DNA from: Quercus robur
Lineage: Eukaryota; Streptophyta; Magnoliopsida; Fagales; Fagaceae
Assembly: GCF_932294415.1 (NCBI RefSeq)
Contig: NC_065542.1
Coordinates: forward strand, 48,635,942 to 48,699,941
Length of the DNA stretch: 64,000 nucleotides
Direction of reading: 5' to 3'
Positions within the stretch are counted from its first letter, which is position 1, and the number at the start of each line of letters is the position of its first letter. The position numbers and the translations under genes are program-made. The notes under the pieces were generated by a model, which saw only the letters and a list, made by a program, of their open reading frames with translations, did not search any database and had not been told where the DNA came from. Below, piece after piece: positions 46,288 through 58,300 of the stretch.

Positions 46288-49109
46288 CTAATAAAATTAT
46301 CCCATGACAGAAACGCTATTACAATCCATAATATGCATAAAAACACTAAGCTATTACAATTCAATGTGTGTTGTGTAATCTATTATATAAGAATATAAAA
46401 CTTAGAAAGTATTTGGCTTGCTAGTGAAATGCCACTTCATGGTTATAGTAATGACTAAAACTAAAATCAAATAAAAGAAACAACTTCATAGCCATTTTAA
46501 GTTATTAGAAAATGGTGAATTCAATCATATAACCGGTATTCTAACATTGAGTGCATGCATGTGTGGGTATATGGGTTTATGGGTATAGTAGATCTTCACA
46601 TATGCCAAACCGGGAAAGTAATAGCATCTCATTTAAAAGAGGCTGGTGAGATTTCTGACACCTGTCATGTGAGTGGGACTTTTAGGTTTCTAAAAAAAAG
46701 TGAATTTTAAGGCAAAGTTAGACTCCAACAGTTTTAAGCTGACTTCCACTCAATGCATAGTGTTTTTCCTTTGCTGAATTAAATAATACAAGTACTATCG
46801 GTGGGTGGTAATTAAGTTAGGGGACACATCTTTTTACTACTACTAGTACTAGAATAGTACTCTGTACCTTATATTAATTTTTCTTATAATTAAGGTGATA
46901 AATTGAACAAGACCCATATGAATCCACTCTAATTCTAATATCATTTTTAGTTTTTGCATATCTAAGCTTATTGCTATCAAACATCACTGAAAAATGATGC
47001 ATGCACCATCAAAAAGTACTTAGTGCTCAGTCCTGGAATAGTTCTTTTTTTTTTTTTGATAATAGTCCTGGAATAGTTGGTAGATCTGAGCTTTCCATTG
47101 GTGGGCCACATTGTAAAATCTTTCAACAATAGGGTGCTATATTCCAAAGTAATGGCTTTTGAAAAATTTTCTGGAAAAGGCTTTGTAGGCTTGAGATAAA
47201 GAAGAAATATGGAGAGGGGGCATGAATATTTTAGTAGGTTAGGGACTTCTTCTTATGGAGTGGATCTTTGGAAAGGCATTAGGTAGTTGTATAGCAGGGC
47301 AGGTGGTCTTGGGAAGTTACCTTTCGAGTTTGTCTTTCTTACATTGCTCAATATGTTTTTGAATGAGCACAGTCATAAGGCATAATGGGTAAGCTGGCTT
47401 AGCAGATTCATTTATGCCCTAAACTGTTTTTGCCACCCAGCAACATTGCTCAAATCCAAGAGGAATAATTTTGTTATCTTCCCCTGTAATCCCTTTTATT
47501 ACAAAGTCAACCTTAAACTCTACTACAACAATCCCCTGTCAAATATATATCTTCCCCTGTCAAATATATATTGATAGTCACATGTTGACTCTTTCTGCAA
47601 GCCCAGTGTGAGACATTACCAATGTAATGTAAGCTTTTAGGGAAAAATACAGTAAAAGGGACAAGTCTAGTCAAGAAGCCAAGGCAGATAAATGGTCATT
47701 AGCATGGACTTCCCTTCTTGACATGCATATGAAACTGGGAAGAAAATTATATTCATTCAAGTAAATTGATCTATGAATCCCTTAACTGGTTGATGAGATA
47801 TCCTGTTTATAAACAGAACTAGAACATGACATTCGCACTACAAAGTGAGCTACATACCCCTCACCACCACAACTTAATTGACCCATTAAGATACCATGTG
47901 AGTTATTGCAACCCACCTTGGCCAATTTCCAATGGCCATTCCGGTTCCTTCTGGATGTTACGACCCAGGAAAGTTTGAATTTAGTGCTAGAGGTTCTCTC
48001 ATTCTAGTCAACTTCCCATTTTTTTCAGAAGAACCGGTCAAAATTCCGCACCTAGAGTTTTAATTCTAGCTATATGTAGGGTTATCACTTATCATATTAT
48101 GTGGAAACCTTAATCAAATTATCAAAGTACTTGGTTATATAAATTTCAGTTTATAAATTATCATTCAAAAGAATTAAAAAAAAAAAAAAAGGAAAAAATG
48201 GTAGTGATTGTCGTCTATCTCAATGATTAAAACATGCCACTTTTTAATTTGAGGCAAATCATTAACAAACATATTAGGCAAATCATCACAAAAAAAACAA
48301 AAAAACAAGAAATTACCCAAATCAGAAACCCCTTCACAAAAAACAAGAAATTACCCAATAAAAATCAACAAGAAACACAGATCCATAGCCAAAATATACA
48401 AATTTATGCAAGTTCACAATCTAGACTCACTCAAGCATTTTATCAAACACGTTATGAGCAATATTTTGAAACTTTAAAATTTCAGAAAAAAAAGCCCTCA
48501 AATCCGAAACCCACCCACAAATAACATGTTATTACCCCATAAAATCACAATTAATAAGAAATTACCCAATAAAATCACAATTTTAAGAACATAGTTATTT
48601 GATTCAACTTAAAAGAAACCCATGAAATAGAAATTAAAAATAGAGTTTACCTTTGTGAGAGAATGCTAGGCGTGAGAGAGAACAGTGAAGAAGTTGTGAG
48701 AGAGAGAGAGAGCCAGTGTAAGCTGAGAGAGCTGAGAGAGCTTGAGCGCCGAGAGAGCTTGGAGAGAACACAGAGAACACAGAGCCGAGAGAGCTTGAGC
48801 TTGAGAGAACTGAGAGACCTTGTGGGTTACGGTGTTTTTTTTTAACGTTAAAATGCTTTGTAATTTTTTTAATATAATAAGGGTAAATTAGGTAATTTAC
48901 ATATTTAATAATTTATGTGTTTTACTCTCCCTCCAAATCTCTCCAATTTGGAGGAATTAAAAATGAGGGGTTGGAGGTAGTTGAAACCCCTCCAAACCCC
49001 TCCAAATCCCTCCCCCTCCTTCCTTAAAAAACTCCCAAACAAAGTAAATGAATTACTCCCCTTCCTTCTACTCTACTCCCCCTCCTTTTTTTAACATCCA
49101 AACAGGCCA
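46288..49109. other. Non-coding part of the Harbinger element
   Basis: 2.8 kb between the transposase start and the right terminal repeat. No long frame. Includes the micro-insertion at 47029-47078, an A15 tract near 48176 and a (gagaga/gagctt)n stretch at about 48655-48830. Confidence 0.5.
47029..47078 (+). repeat. Micro-insertion with 15-bp duplication
   Basis: agtcctggaatagtt at 47029-47043 recurs at 47064-47078 around ctttttttttttttgataat. Minus-strand reading: attatc followed by an A tract. Confidence 0.75.
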
Positions 49110-49112
49110 TTA

Positions 49113-50277
49113 CCTTGTAGGATCCATGATTGAATAAAGGTTCGGCTGTATTGCTGAAATCTTTCAAGGCATATCTCATCCACCCTCCTTTTCCTGAAAA
49201 TGTCAATGGCAGAACGTAATATGATATATGAAAAATGATAAAAAGGTTTCAAGATTAATAGTCAATATTTATTTGCAACAAGGTCAGTTTTTTATCTTCT
49301 TCTCTGAATCAGTCTTGAAACTATTGTCAGTTATAAATGGCTACTCCAAATATTTAATCAATAATACTGAAATTTTTCTTAACAGCAAAAGGCTTATCTT
49401 AGCTGCTCTAATTTTGCTTCTAAAGGACTCGGATGAACTTGCTTATTATGTTTACATAAGTTTAAATCAATAAAATTTTTGGGTTTGCTTAATTGCTGTT
49501 GTAATTTGTGATTATTGGGTTTAATGTTAACTAAGCCAGCCTTTTAAATCTTTAGAGAGCATTTCAAAGCATTAATTTCTATGTAAGGATATTATAGCAT
49601 GGATTGTAAAGGACTTTCTCACAACCGAAAGGGCGAAAAGCTTCTTTTACTCAAAACAAGTATTTTTTGATGATGACATCACCACCACCTACTCCATGAA
49701 TCCGAAAAGACTGCCACCACTATGATACGTTAGGAAGTGACCATATAAGCATCAACTACATCACCTCCACCATTATTGGTCATTGCAACCATTAACAACC
49801 AACACCACCATATATGTCATCAACAAAAACAACCAATCCTTAGTCCCATATTTTTTGAGGTTGGCTATGCAACCTCAACAAACTTTATGTACCGCTCCTT
49901 CTGAAAATATCACAAGCATTTCCTCTAGTACAATTAATACCACCACTGCCTCCATTTGTGCAAACTATGCCTTTACCCAATGCATAAAATTGAAAACTCC
50001 CACTTTGGGCTACCACTAAGCCTACAATTGTTTCAGTGTTTCTCCATTACACTCTATTGACATCTTATTAGAAAAATTGAGGCGATTTTATCACATATTA
50101 TCAACTAGCTTAGCCACTACCCACCAAGTATGGTGTGGAGGGTGAGGTCATAGGTTCAAGAGCATCATAATTCACCAATATATAAGAGTGTGTGTGTGTG
50201 TGTGTAACCAATCAAAATAAAAAATGTATGTGTGCTTATATATATAGACCTAGTGTAACTCTTTGCAATGTTACACT
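49113..50277. other. Spacer between Harbinger and hAT elements
   Basis: No gene seen. A (gt)n tract lies near 50190-50206. The Thr-rich open frame at 49783-50019 has no recognisable features. Confidence 0.4.
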
Positions 50278-50835
50278 CAAGGTAGTCAAAGGCGAAAGGT
50301 GCCCTTAAGGCGCCAAAGCCTTGTATCACCCGAGGCGACGAGGCGCCAAAAAGGCGCTAGCCTAAGTGAAGTGAGGCGTCAAATTCTAAATATTGTTATT
50401 TTACATGTAGGGTTCCAATCTAATTTATTTGATGTATAAGAATATTATATAAACAAATCTGACTTCATTCCTAATGGATAGGAGCTTGTCAGCCTGGTCT
50501 ATAAAACCAGTTTGTTTGTTTGAATCCCAACTAAAAAATTATTCTCCATCCAAATATCAACAATCAACTAAGTCTAGATAATTATCAAATATCAACTAAG
50601 TCTGAATATTAACCATAAATCACCGTTTAAAAATTAGTCTCCATCCAAATATCAACTAAATCTGAATATTAAACCAAAATATTGTTCATAACTTCATATT
50701 AGAAAGAAGAAAACTCCTAACAAAACATTGAAGATTGAACTTCATGACTATCCATGACAAAACAAAAGCATTTGAAGATTGAACATTCTGCCTATTAGCC
50801 TATTTAATAGACTGAATGTGGTTGTTAGTTTTAAT

Positions 50836-51300
50836 CTAAAGGTCATCATTAGACTCTTCACTCAAGTTTCCATCACTTTCAAAGCCACTTGAACCAGATT
50901 TATAACCATCAACATTCTCTTCCTCGGTCTCATTAGAATTAGCATCTTCCTCTTCAATATTTGGTTGTGATGTTGAGGCCTTTGACCTTACCCTTGATTT
51001 TGTTTGGAATCTAGTATTCTTCCTTGGTTCTCCAACTCCAGCAGCTCTTTCCACTACACCCCATGTCAAACCATCATCATCATTAGCAAAAACCAACTCA
51101 TCTTCAATATTCATAGATGGTTTAGCACCCATTTCCCCCAACAACCATTCATTACTTTCATCTATATCATCTAAAGAGATGGGATCAATAACATCACGCT
51201 TATCATATCGTGCCTTATCTTTTGATTATACTTCACAAAGACCAGATCATTTAGTCGTTTCTGTGCAAGTCTATTCCTTCTTTTTGTGTGATTCTACAAG
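50836..51300 (-). pseudogene. hAT transposase C-terminal (dimerisation) remnant
   Basis: On the minus strand the sequence RLAQKRLNDLVFVKYNQK (about 51280-51225) is followed, in another frame, by ARYDKRDVIDPISLDDIDES and NEWLLGEMG, then EDELVFANDDDGLTWGVVER and AAGVGEPRK before an acidic Ser-rich end. This order matches the C-terminal end of plant hAT transposases, where it follows the dimerisation region. The frame changes near 51215-51225, and the catalytic part and zinc-finger region are absent from the 1.9-kb element. Decayed and non-functional. Confidence 0.8.
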
Positions 51301-51585
51301 CATTTATGAAAACTAAGTATTAGACTATAGTGAATAACTAAACCATTGCAATTTTCTATGAAATAAAGTAGCTCATCAAAGGATAAAATCTACTTATTAT
51401 ACTTCAAAACTCACCTAGAGAAGGGTAAAGGAAAAAAAAAAAAAAAAAACAGAGAAAAAACAGAGAAGGAAGAGTTGTTGGAGATAGAGTACAAGAGAGA
51501 AGGGCAAGGGGAAAAAAAAAACAGAGAAAAAATAGAGAGGAGAAAGTTGCTGGAGACAAAAGGTCCAACAGAGAAGAGAAAAGGC

Positions 51586-51603
51586 GGGGGGGGGGGGGGG
51601 GGG
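51586..51603 (+). repeat. G18 homopolymer
   Basis: Eighteen consecutive G in a purine-rich part of the hAT element. Length is uncertain because such runs are error-prone in sequencing. Confidence 0.8.
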
Positions 51604-52184
51604 AAGTAGAGAAGAAATAGAGATGAAAAAGTTTTATGCTCTGAAAGTGTGGACAAAATTACCAAAGCAGTGTCGCATTGAGAGATAACTCAGGAAAAAA
51701 AGTGTAAAAAAAAAAAAAAACTAAAAGAATAGGAAAATATTACCTGATGTTGGTTGACTGCTAGCAGCCACTGGCCCACTCTCTTACAAACCCTAGAAGA
51801 AGACGAAATACCCACTGCTTTGCTCTGAAAGTTGATGAAAAGGAGTGGTTCCCGAAATTTCTTATTGGCTCTTTTGTTTTATGCTTTTGTTTTATTTGAT
51901 ATAATGGGTGACAGCTCATCCCAACTGAGGTAACAGTTTTAAAACCAACCATGCACCTCTTTAAATTTACAAAACATGCCATTAGAGCCTTTAAATTGCA
52001 AACTTTACTCAAGCGCTCACCTCTCACATGGCAAAATATATCTGGGCAAGCGCCTAGGCTCCAGAGGCGAGCACCTCACTAAAGGTGCCTCACCTCAGTG
52101 CCGTTAAGGCGCTTTTTTGGCACCTCGCCTTTCCTGGGCGTCTAGGTAAGCGCCCAAAACACCTTTGACTACATTGGTTACACC

Positions 52185-52675
52185 AATGTTAGGATTACAT
52201 TGCCTTGTTATACTCATGCTTGCAAAATATCAAGATGATCGGAGATTAATTACCATCTTATCATAAAAAATGTTAGGCTTCGTTTGGGAGGAGGGAATGG
52301 AATGAAAGGAATATTTTTAGAATATTCTTTCTTCCCCTTGTTTGGGAGTTTTAATGGAGGGAATGGAAGGTCCATTCCCTTGTTTGGGAGTTTAAAAGTT
52401 CAAGTATTTTTAACCTTTTTTTTGAGAACCAAGTATTTTTAACCTTAAAATAACTATAAGATAGTAAATAAAATCCAATTAATAGGAAATTCGGCATTTA
52501 TATTAAGAAAAAAGAAAATATGTGATTTGATAGTGGAATTCTTTAATCTAATAAAAATTTATGAAATGGTGTAAATTGCAAATAATTACCAAGTCTAACT
52601 TGATCCTAATCTTATACTAAGAAAAGTCTAGAACTTGCATTCCATGCCTAGAGAGTAATAAACACAAAATCTGAG
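52185..52675. other. Spacer with truncated MITE end
   Basis: Begins after the hAT duplication. At 52272-52400 there is ggcttcgtttgggagg and two later tttgggag copies, the look of a PIF-type MITE end without a clear partner. Includes the micro-insertion at 52401-52446. Confidence 0.45.
52401..52446 (+). repeat. Micro-insertion with 17-bp duplication
   Basis: caagtatttttaacctt at 52401-52417 recurs at 52430-52446 around ttttttgagaac. Minus-strand reading gttctc plus A tract, like the tails at 5704 and 43881. Confidence 0.7.
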
Positions 52676-53126
52676 GACAAAATGGGCTTTTTCCCTTTTC
52701 GGGCAAATTAATTAGCTTTATACCCCCTTTCCCAAACTAAGTAGGGAAATGCCACTTTTTTAAAATTCGATTTATAATAAATCGAGTTAGGCCCTATAGT
52801 GACATTTTAAGGAGCCTATAGTAACGTTTTTTAAAACCTATAGTGACGTTTTTTAACTTGACCTCAATGAAATCGAGTTATAGGTAAAAAAATTGCCTAT
52901 AACTCGATTTCATTGAAGTCGAGTTAAAAAACGTCACTATAGGTCTTAAAAACATCACCATATGCTCCTTAGAACGCCACTATAAAGCTTCATAATTTTT
53001 TTTTTTTTAAAACTCGATTTATCATAAATCGAGTTTTAAAAGAGGGGCATTTCCTTACTTAGTTTGGGAAAAAGGGTATAAAGATAATTAATTTGCCCGA
53101 AAAAGGCAAAAGCGCATTTTGTCCCA
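52676..53126. mobile_element. Near-complete palindrome (fold-back element) with 10-bp duplication
   Basis: The arms 52676-52884 and 52896-53126 are inverted copies over almost their whole length, around an 11-base loop. Matching motifs include gacaaaatg, cgggcaaattaatta, cccaaactaagta, aactcgattta, cctatagtgacgtttttt and atcgagttatagg. Both sides carry aaaatctgag (52666-52675 and 53127-53136). A 9-10 bp duplication with long inverted arms fits a fold-back Mutator-like MITE. A transcript across it would fold into a long stem. Confidence 0.9.
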
Positions 53127-53136
53127 AAATCTGAGC

Positions 53137-53486
53137 AGCATAGTGAATTAGAAGCTAGAACCAATCAAGATTAGGGTTTTTTCTTAGTCCAATCAAAACA
53201 TAAGAAATCCTCAATTTTTGTCTATTCTTCCTTCCATTTTCCTAGCATACAAACAGTACAAAAGTAGCCAATTCATACACCATATACATATCGGCATTGA
53301 TTCTTACACACTTCTTATTGTAAATCATTTGTACACATCACTCATTTCACATTTTAAATGCAAACATCAATAAAAAAATGTGGAAATCATTCTTGTAATT
53401 ATGGACATTTTGTGTATAGTTCGCATCTTAAAGTACTGATCAAAAACAGTAACAAGTTAACAAACTGTTATTGGAGCTACAAAAGC
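53137..53486 (-). other. Presumed 3' flank of the 63-residue gene
   Basis: AT-rich; on the minus strand it follows the stop codon. No further exon was found here, although a gtaagc donor-like string overlaps the stop codon. Confidence 0.35.
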
Positions 53487-53816
53487 TTACTTTTTTGGTG
53501 CTTGAAACTTTCCAGAACTTGCAACAGCATAGCTTCTAAAGGGATTGTGAATTTGGGCTTTGACCCATCTCACTAAAATCATTTTCAAAATGAAAAAAGC
53601 AATAATTAGACCACAAATCACATAAAACGAAATGGGATTTGTTAAAATTATTAAGATTCAATCAACAATGAACTAAACAAGAAAAGAGAGAGAGAGAGTA
53701 AAGAGGGTACCAGAATGCTTTGGAGATATGGAAAGAGAAAGAAAAGACAAGCTTGGAGTGGTATGAAGCAAGCGTGAGAGACTGCCAATGGGAAGCTTTA
53801 ATAGCTGCGGTGCCAT
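53487..53816 (-). CDS. Candidate two-exon gene, 63-residue presequence-like protein
   Basis: On the minus strand an ATG in a strong context (aaaaATGGCA, 53814-53816) opens exon 1 (53816-53711), which ends at a gt donor in phase 1. A 138-bp AT-rich intron with a tttttag-type acceptor leads to exon 2 (53572-53487). The product starts MAPQLLKLPIGSLSRLLHTT and ends SYAVASSGKFQAPKK. It contains no Asp or Glu and many Ser, Leu, Lys and Arg, and FRSYAVAS looks like a matrix-protease site with Arg near -2/-3. That is the profile of a plant mitochondrial presequence. I do not recognise a family. It may be a small mitochondrial protein, or the N-terminal exons of a longer gene whose rest was lost. The stop is overlapped by an alternative donor aaaaaa/gtaagc. 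Confidence 0.45.
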
Positions 53817-53925
53817 TTTTGGCCGAATTTTCTTTCCCACTCCGTTTTCACGAGAAAACAGGTTAGAGAAGAGAACAGTCCGAAATTCTTAGGAAGAGAT
53901 AAAAGAGGCCTTGCATATAGCCCAT

Positions 53926-53976
53926 TACATTCTGTTCAAAGGATCATCATAAAAAAAAATACATTCTGTTCAAAGG
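53926..53976 (-). repeat. Micro-insertion with 17-bp duplication
   Basis: tacattctgttcaaagg at 53926-53942 recurs at 53960-53976 around atcatcat plus nine A. Same architecture as the other micro-insertions, but with a different short tail. Confidence 0.75.
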
Positions 53977-55146
53977 CCTTAAGCTTAACGTTAATAGTAA
54001 CTAGTTGCTAACCCGTGCAATACATGGGAAAACTATTGGAAAATAAATTTAATCTATCTTTTTGTTCTATTAAATTTAATCTTTCTTTTATTCTTTTAAA
54101 ATAAGAGTTTAGGTCTAATGATAAAAAACAATCATTGTATAACGGATGCAATAGATTAACATTTTATTGAAACTATAAAAAAAAGGGTATAATATCATTT
54201 TGAATAGTAAATCTATAGTTTTATAACATCTTAAACTTTTTTTTTCTTAATAACATCTTAGACTTTTTTTTCTTAATGGCATAATGTGTTAGGTTCACAA
54301 AGGAGTTTGTGTAAAATCTAACTGTGAAAAGTTGTTCTTAGAGGTTCAGAAATGCATTAATTTTGTTAAATAAAAGCATAACTTTTATCACATTTTATAA
54401 TAACTTTACAAATTTATAGCATTTATCTTTTAGTTAAGGTTATATTAGAGGATTAGAGTTTTTCTTAATTGGATGTGTTTACGGTTAATATTTACACAAT
54501 TTTGTTTCAATGACCAAGTAACTTTTTACAAAATAGACCAAAATGACATTTTACACTGGTCAAAGTTTGCATCAAATTTTTCAACAAAAAATAATAAAAT
54601 AAAATAAAATAAAGAATAATTTAAACAATTATTCTACATGAACTTTTCATCGAAGAGCCAATTTAGATTCAACTTCCACCAAAAGTGCGCAACAAACCAT
54701 TTCCCAATTTTCATTTTCATTATTAGTTGTCTCAACTTCATATTGCTACTATACCAAACATTTGTTACTACACCAAACACCTGTTTAGATGCGTACTTAG
54801 AGAAGCGTAGCATCCCATAAAAACCTCTTGCCCAATTGACATAAGGCCAAAAAAGCAAACAGCCCCAAAAAACATGCAACTACTTCACACTCTTGGCTTT
54901 AGTGTTCTTGGAACCAAATGCTTACTAAACATCAGATTTTGTATATCAAATTGTTGCACACTCTAAGTGCTTTTATTCATTTATTAACAATTTCCACAAT
55001 TACTACAACAGGACATTGAAAAAAAATTATATAGTAATAGTAAATAATAATGCTAGGTCTATCTTATCTTAAAGCTAAGATAGTGATGTTTGAGGGAACA
55101 TTTCAACTTAATGGGGTGCAAGCAAAATGCAAATCAAACTAAACTA

Positions 55147-55310
55147 TTAGGATAAACCACTACTATATAAAAAAATAAAAAAAAATGTAGGTCCTCCATT
55201 TCTTCTTGCAAGCCAATAGTAGCTGCAAGAGTTATCTCGATTACTCAATTCCATGAGAGTATTCCACCTGATGGTCTTGACGCAAGCATCCTCCTTCTTT
55301 ATCCCATCCC
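55147..55310 (-). pseudogene. Possible captured exon inside the Helitron
   Basis: On the minus strand, an acttgcag acceptor precedes an open stretch coding for DGIKKEDACVKTIRWNTLME and LSNRDNSCSYYWLARRNGGP, after which the composition turns low-complexity up to a stop. The acceptor phase (two bases completing a codon) fits the phase-1 donor of the exon at 58971-59067. I do not recognise the protein. The 3.7-kb gap may be an intron or may hide missing exons. Weakly supported. Confidence 0.25.
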
Positions 55311-58300
55311 CTGCAAGTTAAAATTTTTAGAATGAAAATTGTCAATCGGTGGTTTCAAGCAAAAGTTACATTTGTACAAAATATAAGCAGCCTCACTCAT
55401 TTGCTTGAGGAAAGAAAGACCAACACCTCAGTTAAAAATTTCTAACTACAAATAGGAAATTACTTCAATTTAGCCGAAAAAAAAAATGCAAAGTCTACGA
55501 TGCTTCCCAAACCTAAAAGAAAATAAAAAAAATGAAAGAAAATGTTCATCAAAGCATCATTCATAGTAATATATATATATATATATATATAAGTGCCCAA
55601 AAGAACTACAAACAACCAAATCAATTAAAAAGTAACAATATTCACACAAGAAAAGAGCCTCATGTGAGGATTATGCTACTCTTTAAGTTTTTTATTTTAT
55701 TATTTTTTTTATAACTTTAAATCTCACTTATCAAAAAGTAGAAGTTTTTTTTTTAATCTCTCTCCATTTTGTGAGTACCATCATCAATTGGAAACAACTG
55801 GAGCTTCAGCTTCATAGGAGTTATTGTTCTCAACAAAATTTTTTTGCAAAAAGGAAGGCAAAGGAGGCAGAATTTTGCCAACAAAATTAGAATCCTTTTG
55901 ATTTGGAATTTAGATTGAAAACAAATCATGCCATCAAAAACTTTAGATGTCTAGAATTTAAATCCTTTTAGGAATACAAAAAGGAAAAAAAAAAAAATAG
56001 GCACCATCCTAGAGCACCTAGGTCATGTTCAACCTCTTTATCCATAACTACCTACTACAATTGCTCAGTTGCATTAAAAACCAAAAAAAAACCCAACAAA
56101 TGCAGCTTTTTTGCATTTATTATATGTATATGATGAGATGACACCAGCTAATATCCATTTTAATGACCTTCAAGAAATATTAACATTGTGAATTTGTGAT
56201 GCTGCAAACAGCAAGATTAAAGATGGTTAGTCACTATGGTTCTTTTGTCAATCATAGTAAGTAAACTGCTTAGCCCCTCAGGAGTGAAAAGCCCTTGAAT
56301 TAAGCATCTCTTATGAATGAAAGTATATGCAGCCAATTACAACAATTTAACCCAATAGAGCAAGTTGTTAAACAATTGTTTTTGTTGAAAATAAAATATT
56401 TTTCCTTTGAAACAAATAGAAGCTCATTTAGCAAATATATGTTCTTGGGAAAATAGCAATACGTAGATGTAGCCCACTTTATCAATGAAGAAAAGCCAAA
56501 AGAGTTGGTGCATAGAAATGTGATTTTATCAAAAATTTCTAATAGCCATTAGTCACAATAGCATGTTAAATTCCTATATGTTTCTAAAAGAAATTTCACT
56601 GAACACATGGTATGAACAATAACTAAAAATAACAAACACTGAAGAGTACAGGACTACCGCAATACTATTAATGCTGACTCCCCAAAATAGAACACCAAAA
56701 CCTTCTCATAGCAAACTCATAAATAATAAATTAATAATTGAGACTTTGAGACTTTGCAAATACTAAGTGGTATTTTTTAAAATAAAGAAAAAAAACCACA
56801 GATCGAAAGAAAAGGAAAAAAAAAATATTACATTGGTTTAAAGCAAGTATAGAGTAGTCATGAAGTCCCTCTAAAGATGCTTCTTTCACAAACACGTGAA
56901 ATTTGAATATGAAATCTGAAGAATTGGCTCCTTTAGGATATGGAATTTTGGAGTGTGAGAGCAACTGAAAGGTGTGTGTCTAATGTTTCTTCACCAATCT
57001 GAAAGGTAGGTTTGCTCATGCTATGATAGAGGCTAAGGTTTTTGACTTTCTTATTAAAGATTATAAAACTGTCCCTAGTTATTTTTAAGTCATTATAGTA
57101 GAGATCAATTGTAAATCATATGTAATGTCAATAATTTTGCATCCTTGTGAAACATGTTCAGGTACTATAGATTTAATCTTACACGGTGGGCATAAGTGCA
57201 TAAACCCCTCTGAGATTAATATTGAAACACAATCAAATTAGTAAGTAAATATATGCATGTCTACTTATAAGAAATTCATTTCCAACAACAAAATAAAAAA
57301 TCGAGGCCAATGACAATGTATCCAAATCAGAGTAGTGCTTCCAGCTTTTCTACTTATCACAACAAAAATCACTTATTTTTAAGGATTACATATTTATTTA
57401 TTTATAGAGAGGATGAATAGCAGATAATCCTCATATTTTCCTGACGAATGTTATCAAACATAATATACAACGTACATTCAGTTGAATTAAGTAGTCAATT
57501 CAAAACCTTCTCCACTAATAGATGCTTTTATGTAAGAATGTAGTATTATTCATGAAATAGTAAAATCAATTCAATTCTGACAAATAAAAGAGCATCGCCA
57601 ACATTAAACATGTCAATATTACAAATTAACTTCTAGTAATTTTAGAACTCTAATAACTAAAAATCATTATCATGCAGCCATTATATATGGGTTTAAAAGC
57701 ATCCTATCAATCATTTAGACCCATTGCATTATCTAATAGCAGAAAAAATTTATAAAATTTAAGCAATAATAGATCTTGATGATCCTAAAAAACCATCTAA
57801 AATGTTAGATCTTGATTAGCTTGTAATACATACCTAATACCTACAGGAGGTCTCTATCTTCACTCTTCAACAACTACTCTTGTCTGATTAGTTTTCTAAG
57901 CTTCCATAAATTTCCATATCAAGATTAGAAGCTATCTGCACCAAATTCATTGCTGTCTAGCTTCACTCACCCACCTTTGGTTCCGATTGTACCGTAACAG
58001 CCATGCTATATTTAGCATGAACTCCACCTCCATGACATGCCCATTTTGCTAATAACACTATACCTATGGAAACATCATGGTTGGTCTCTAGACTCTGGTG
58101 CTTCTAAGCACTCCCATATTTCATGTGTCACTGATTCTGCACTATCCCCACATATTTCACTTAAGAATGATGGAATTATTTTCCTACAGTAAAGATTGAG
58201 CTTATTCATAGGTAAAATATTGTGGATCACCTTTTAAGCAAAAATTAAAAGTACTTTTTAGCACGTCACAGCACATCATGCTCTTTAAGAGTGACAAACC

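Larger units (their letters stand above)
43401..49109 (-). mobile_element. PIF/Harbinger DNA transposon, 5.7 kb, TTA duplication
   Basis: The ends aggcctgtttgga (43401) and tccaaacaggcca (49109) are inverted repeats identical over 12 bases. Both sides have tta (43398-43400 and 49110-49112), the classic 3-bp target duplication. The transposase gene is inside on the minus strand. Sub-terminal regions are purine- or pyrimidine-rich with repeated gtagagggga and ctccaaa motifs. The usual second gene, a Myb/SANT-like DNA-binding protein, was not found in the 2.3 kb upstream of the transposase. Confidence 0.92.
50278..52176 (-). mobile_element. hAT transposon, internally deleted, 8-bp duplication
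   Basis: Ends caaggtagtcaaagg and cctttgactacattg are 15-bp inverted repeats with one mismatch. Flanks gttacact (50270-50277) and gttacacc (52177-52184) are an 8-bp target duplication with one change. Both ends carry many ggcgc/gcgcc motifs, a sub-terminal repeat pattern seen in hAT elements. Only the C-terminal end of a transposase remains inside. Confidence 0.88.

Noticed and set aside
48234-48845. Possible Myb-like second gene of the Harbinger element
   Set aside because: The frames are Lys/Asn-rich or Glu/Arg repeats from (gagaga)n and lack SANT/Myb tryptophans.
51411-52027. Minus-strand frames in the hAT element
   Set aside because: One is a translation of purine homopolymers; the other has no transposase motif.
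54225-54280. Apparent micro-insertion around ataacatctta
   Set aside because: The whole unit including its T tract is tandemly duplicated, so slippage is simpler.
57960-58180. Exon-like minus-strand stretch in the Helitron
   Set aside because: Short open segment without clear splice borders or a recognised family.
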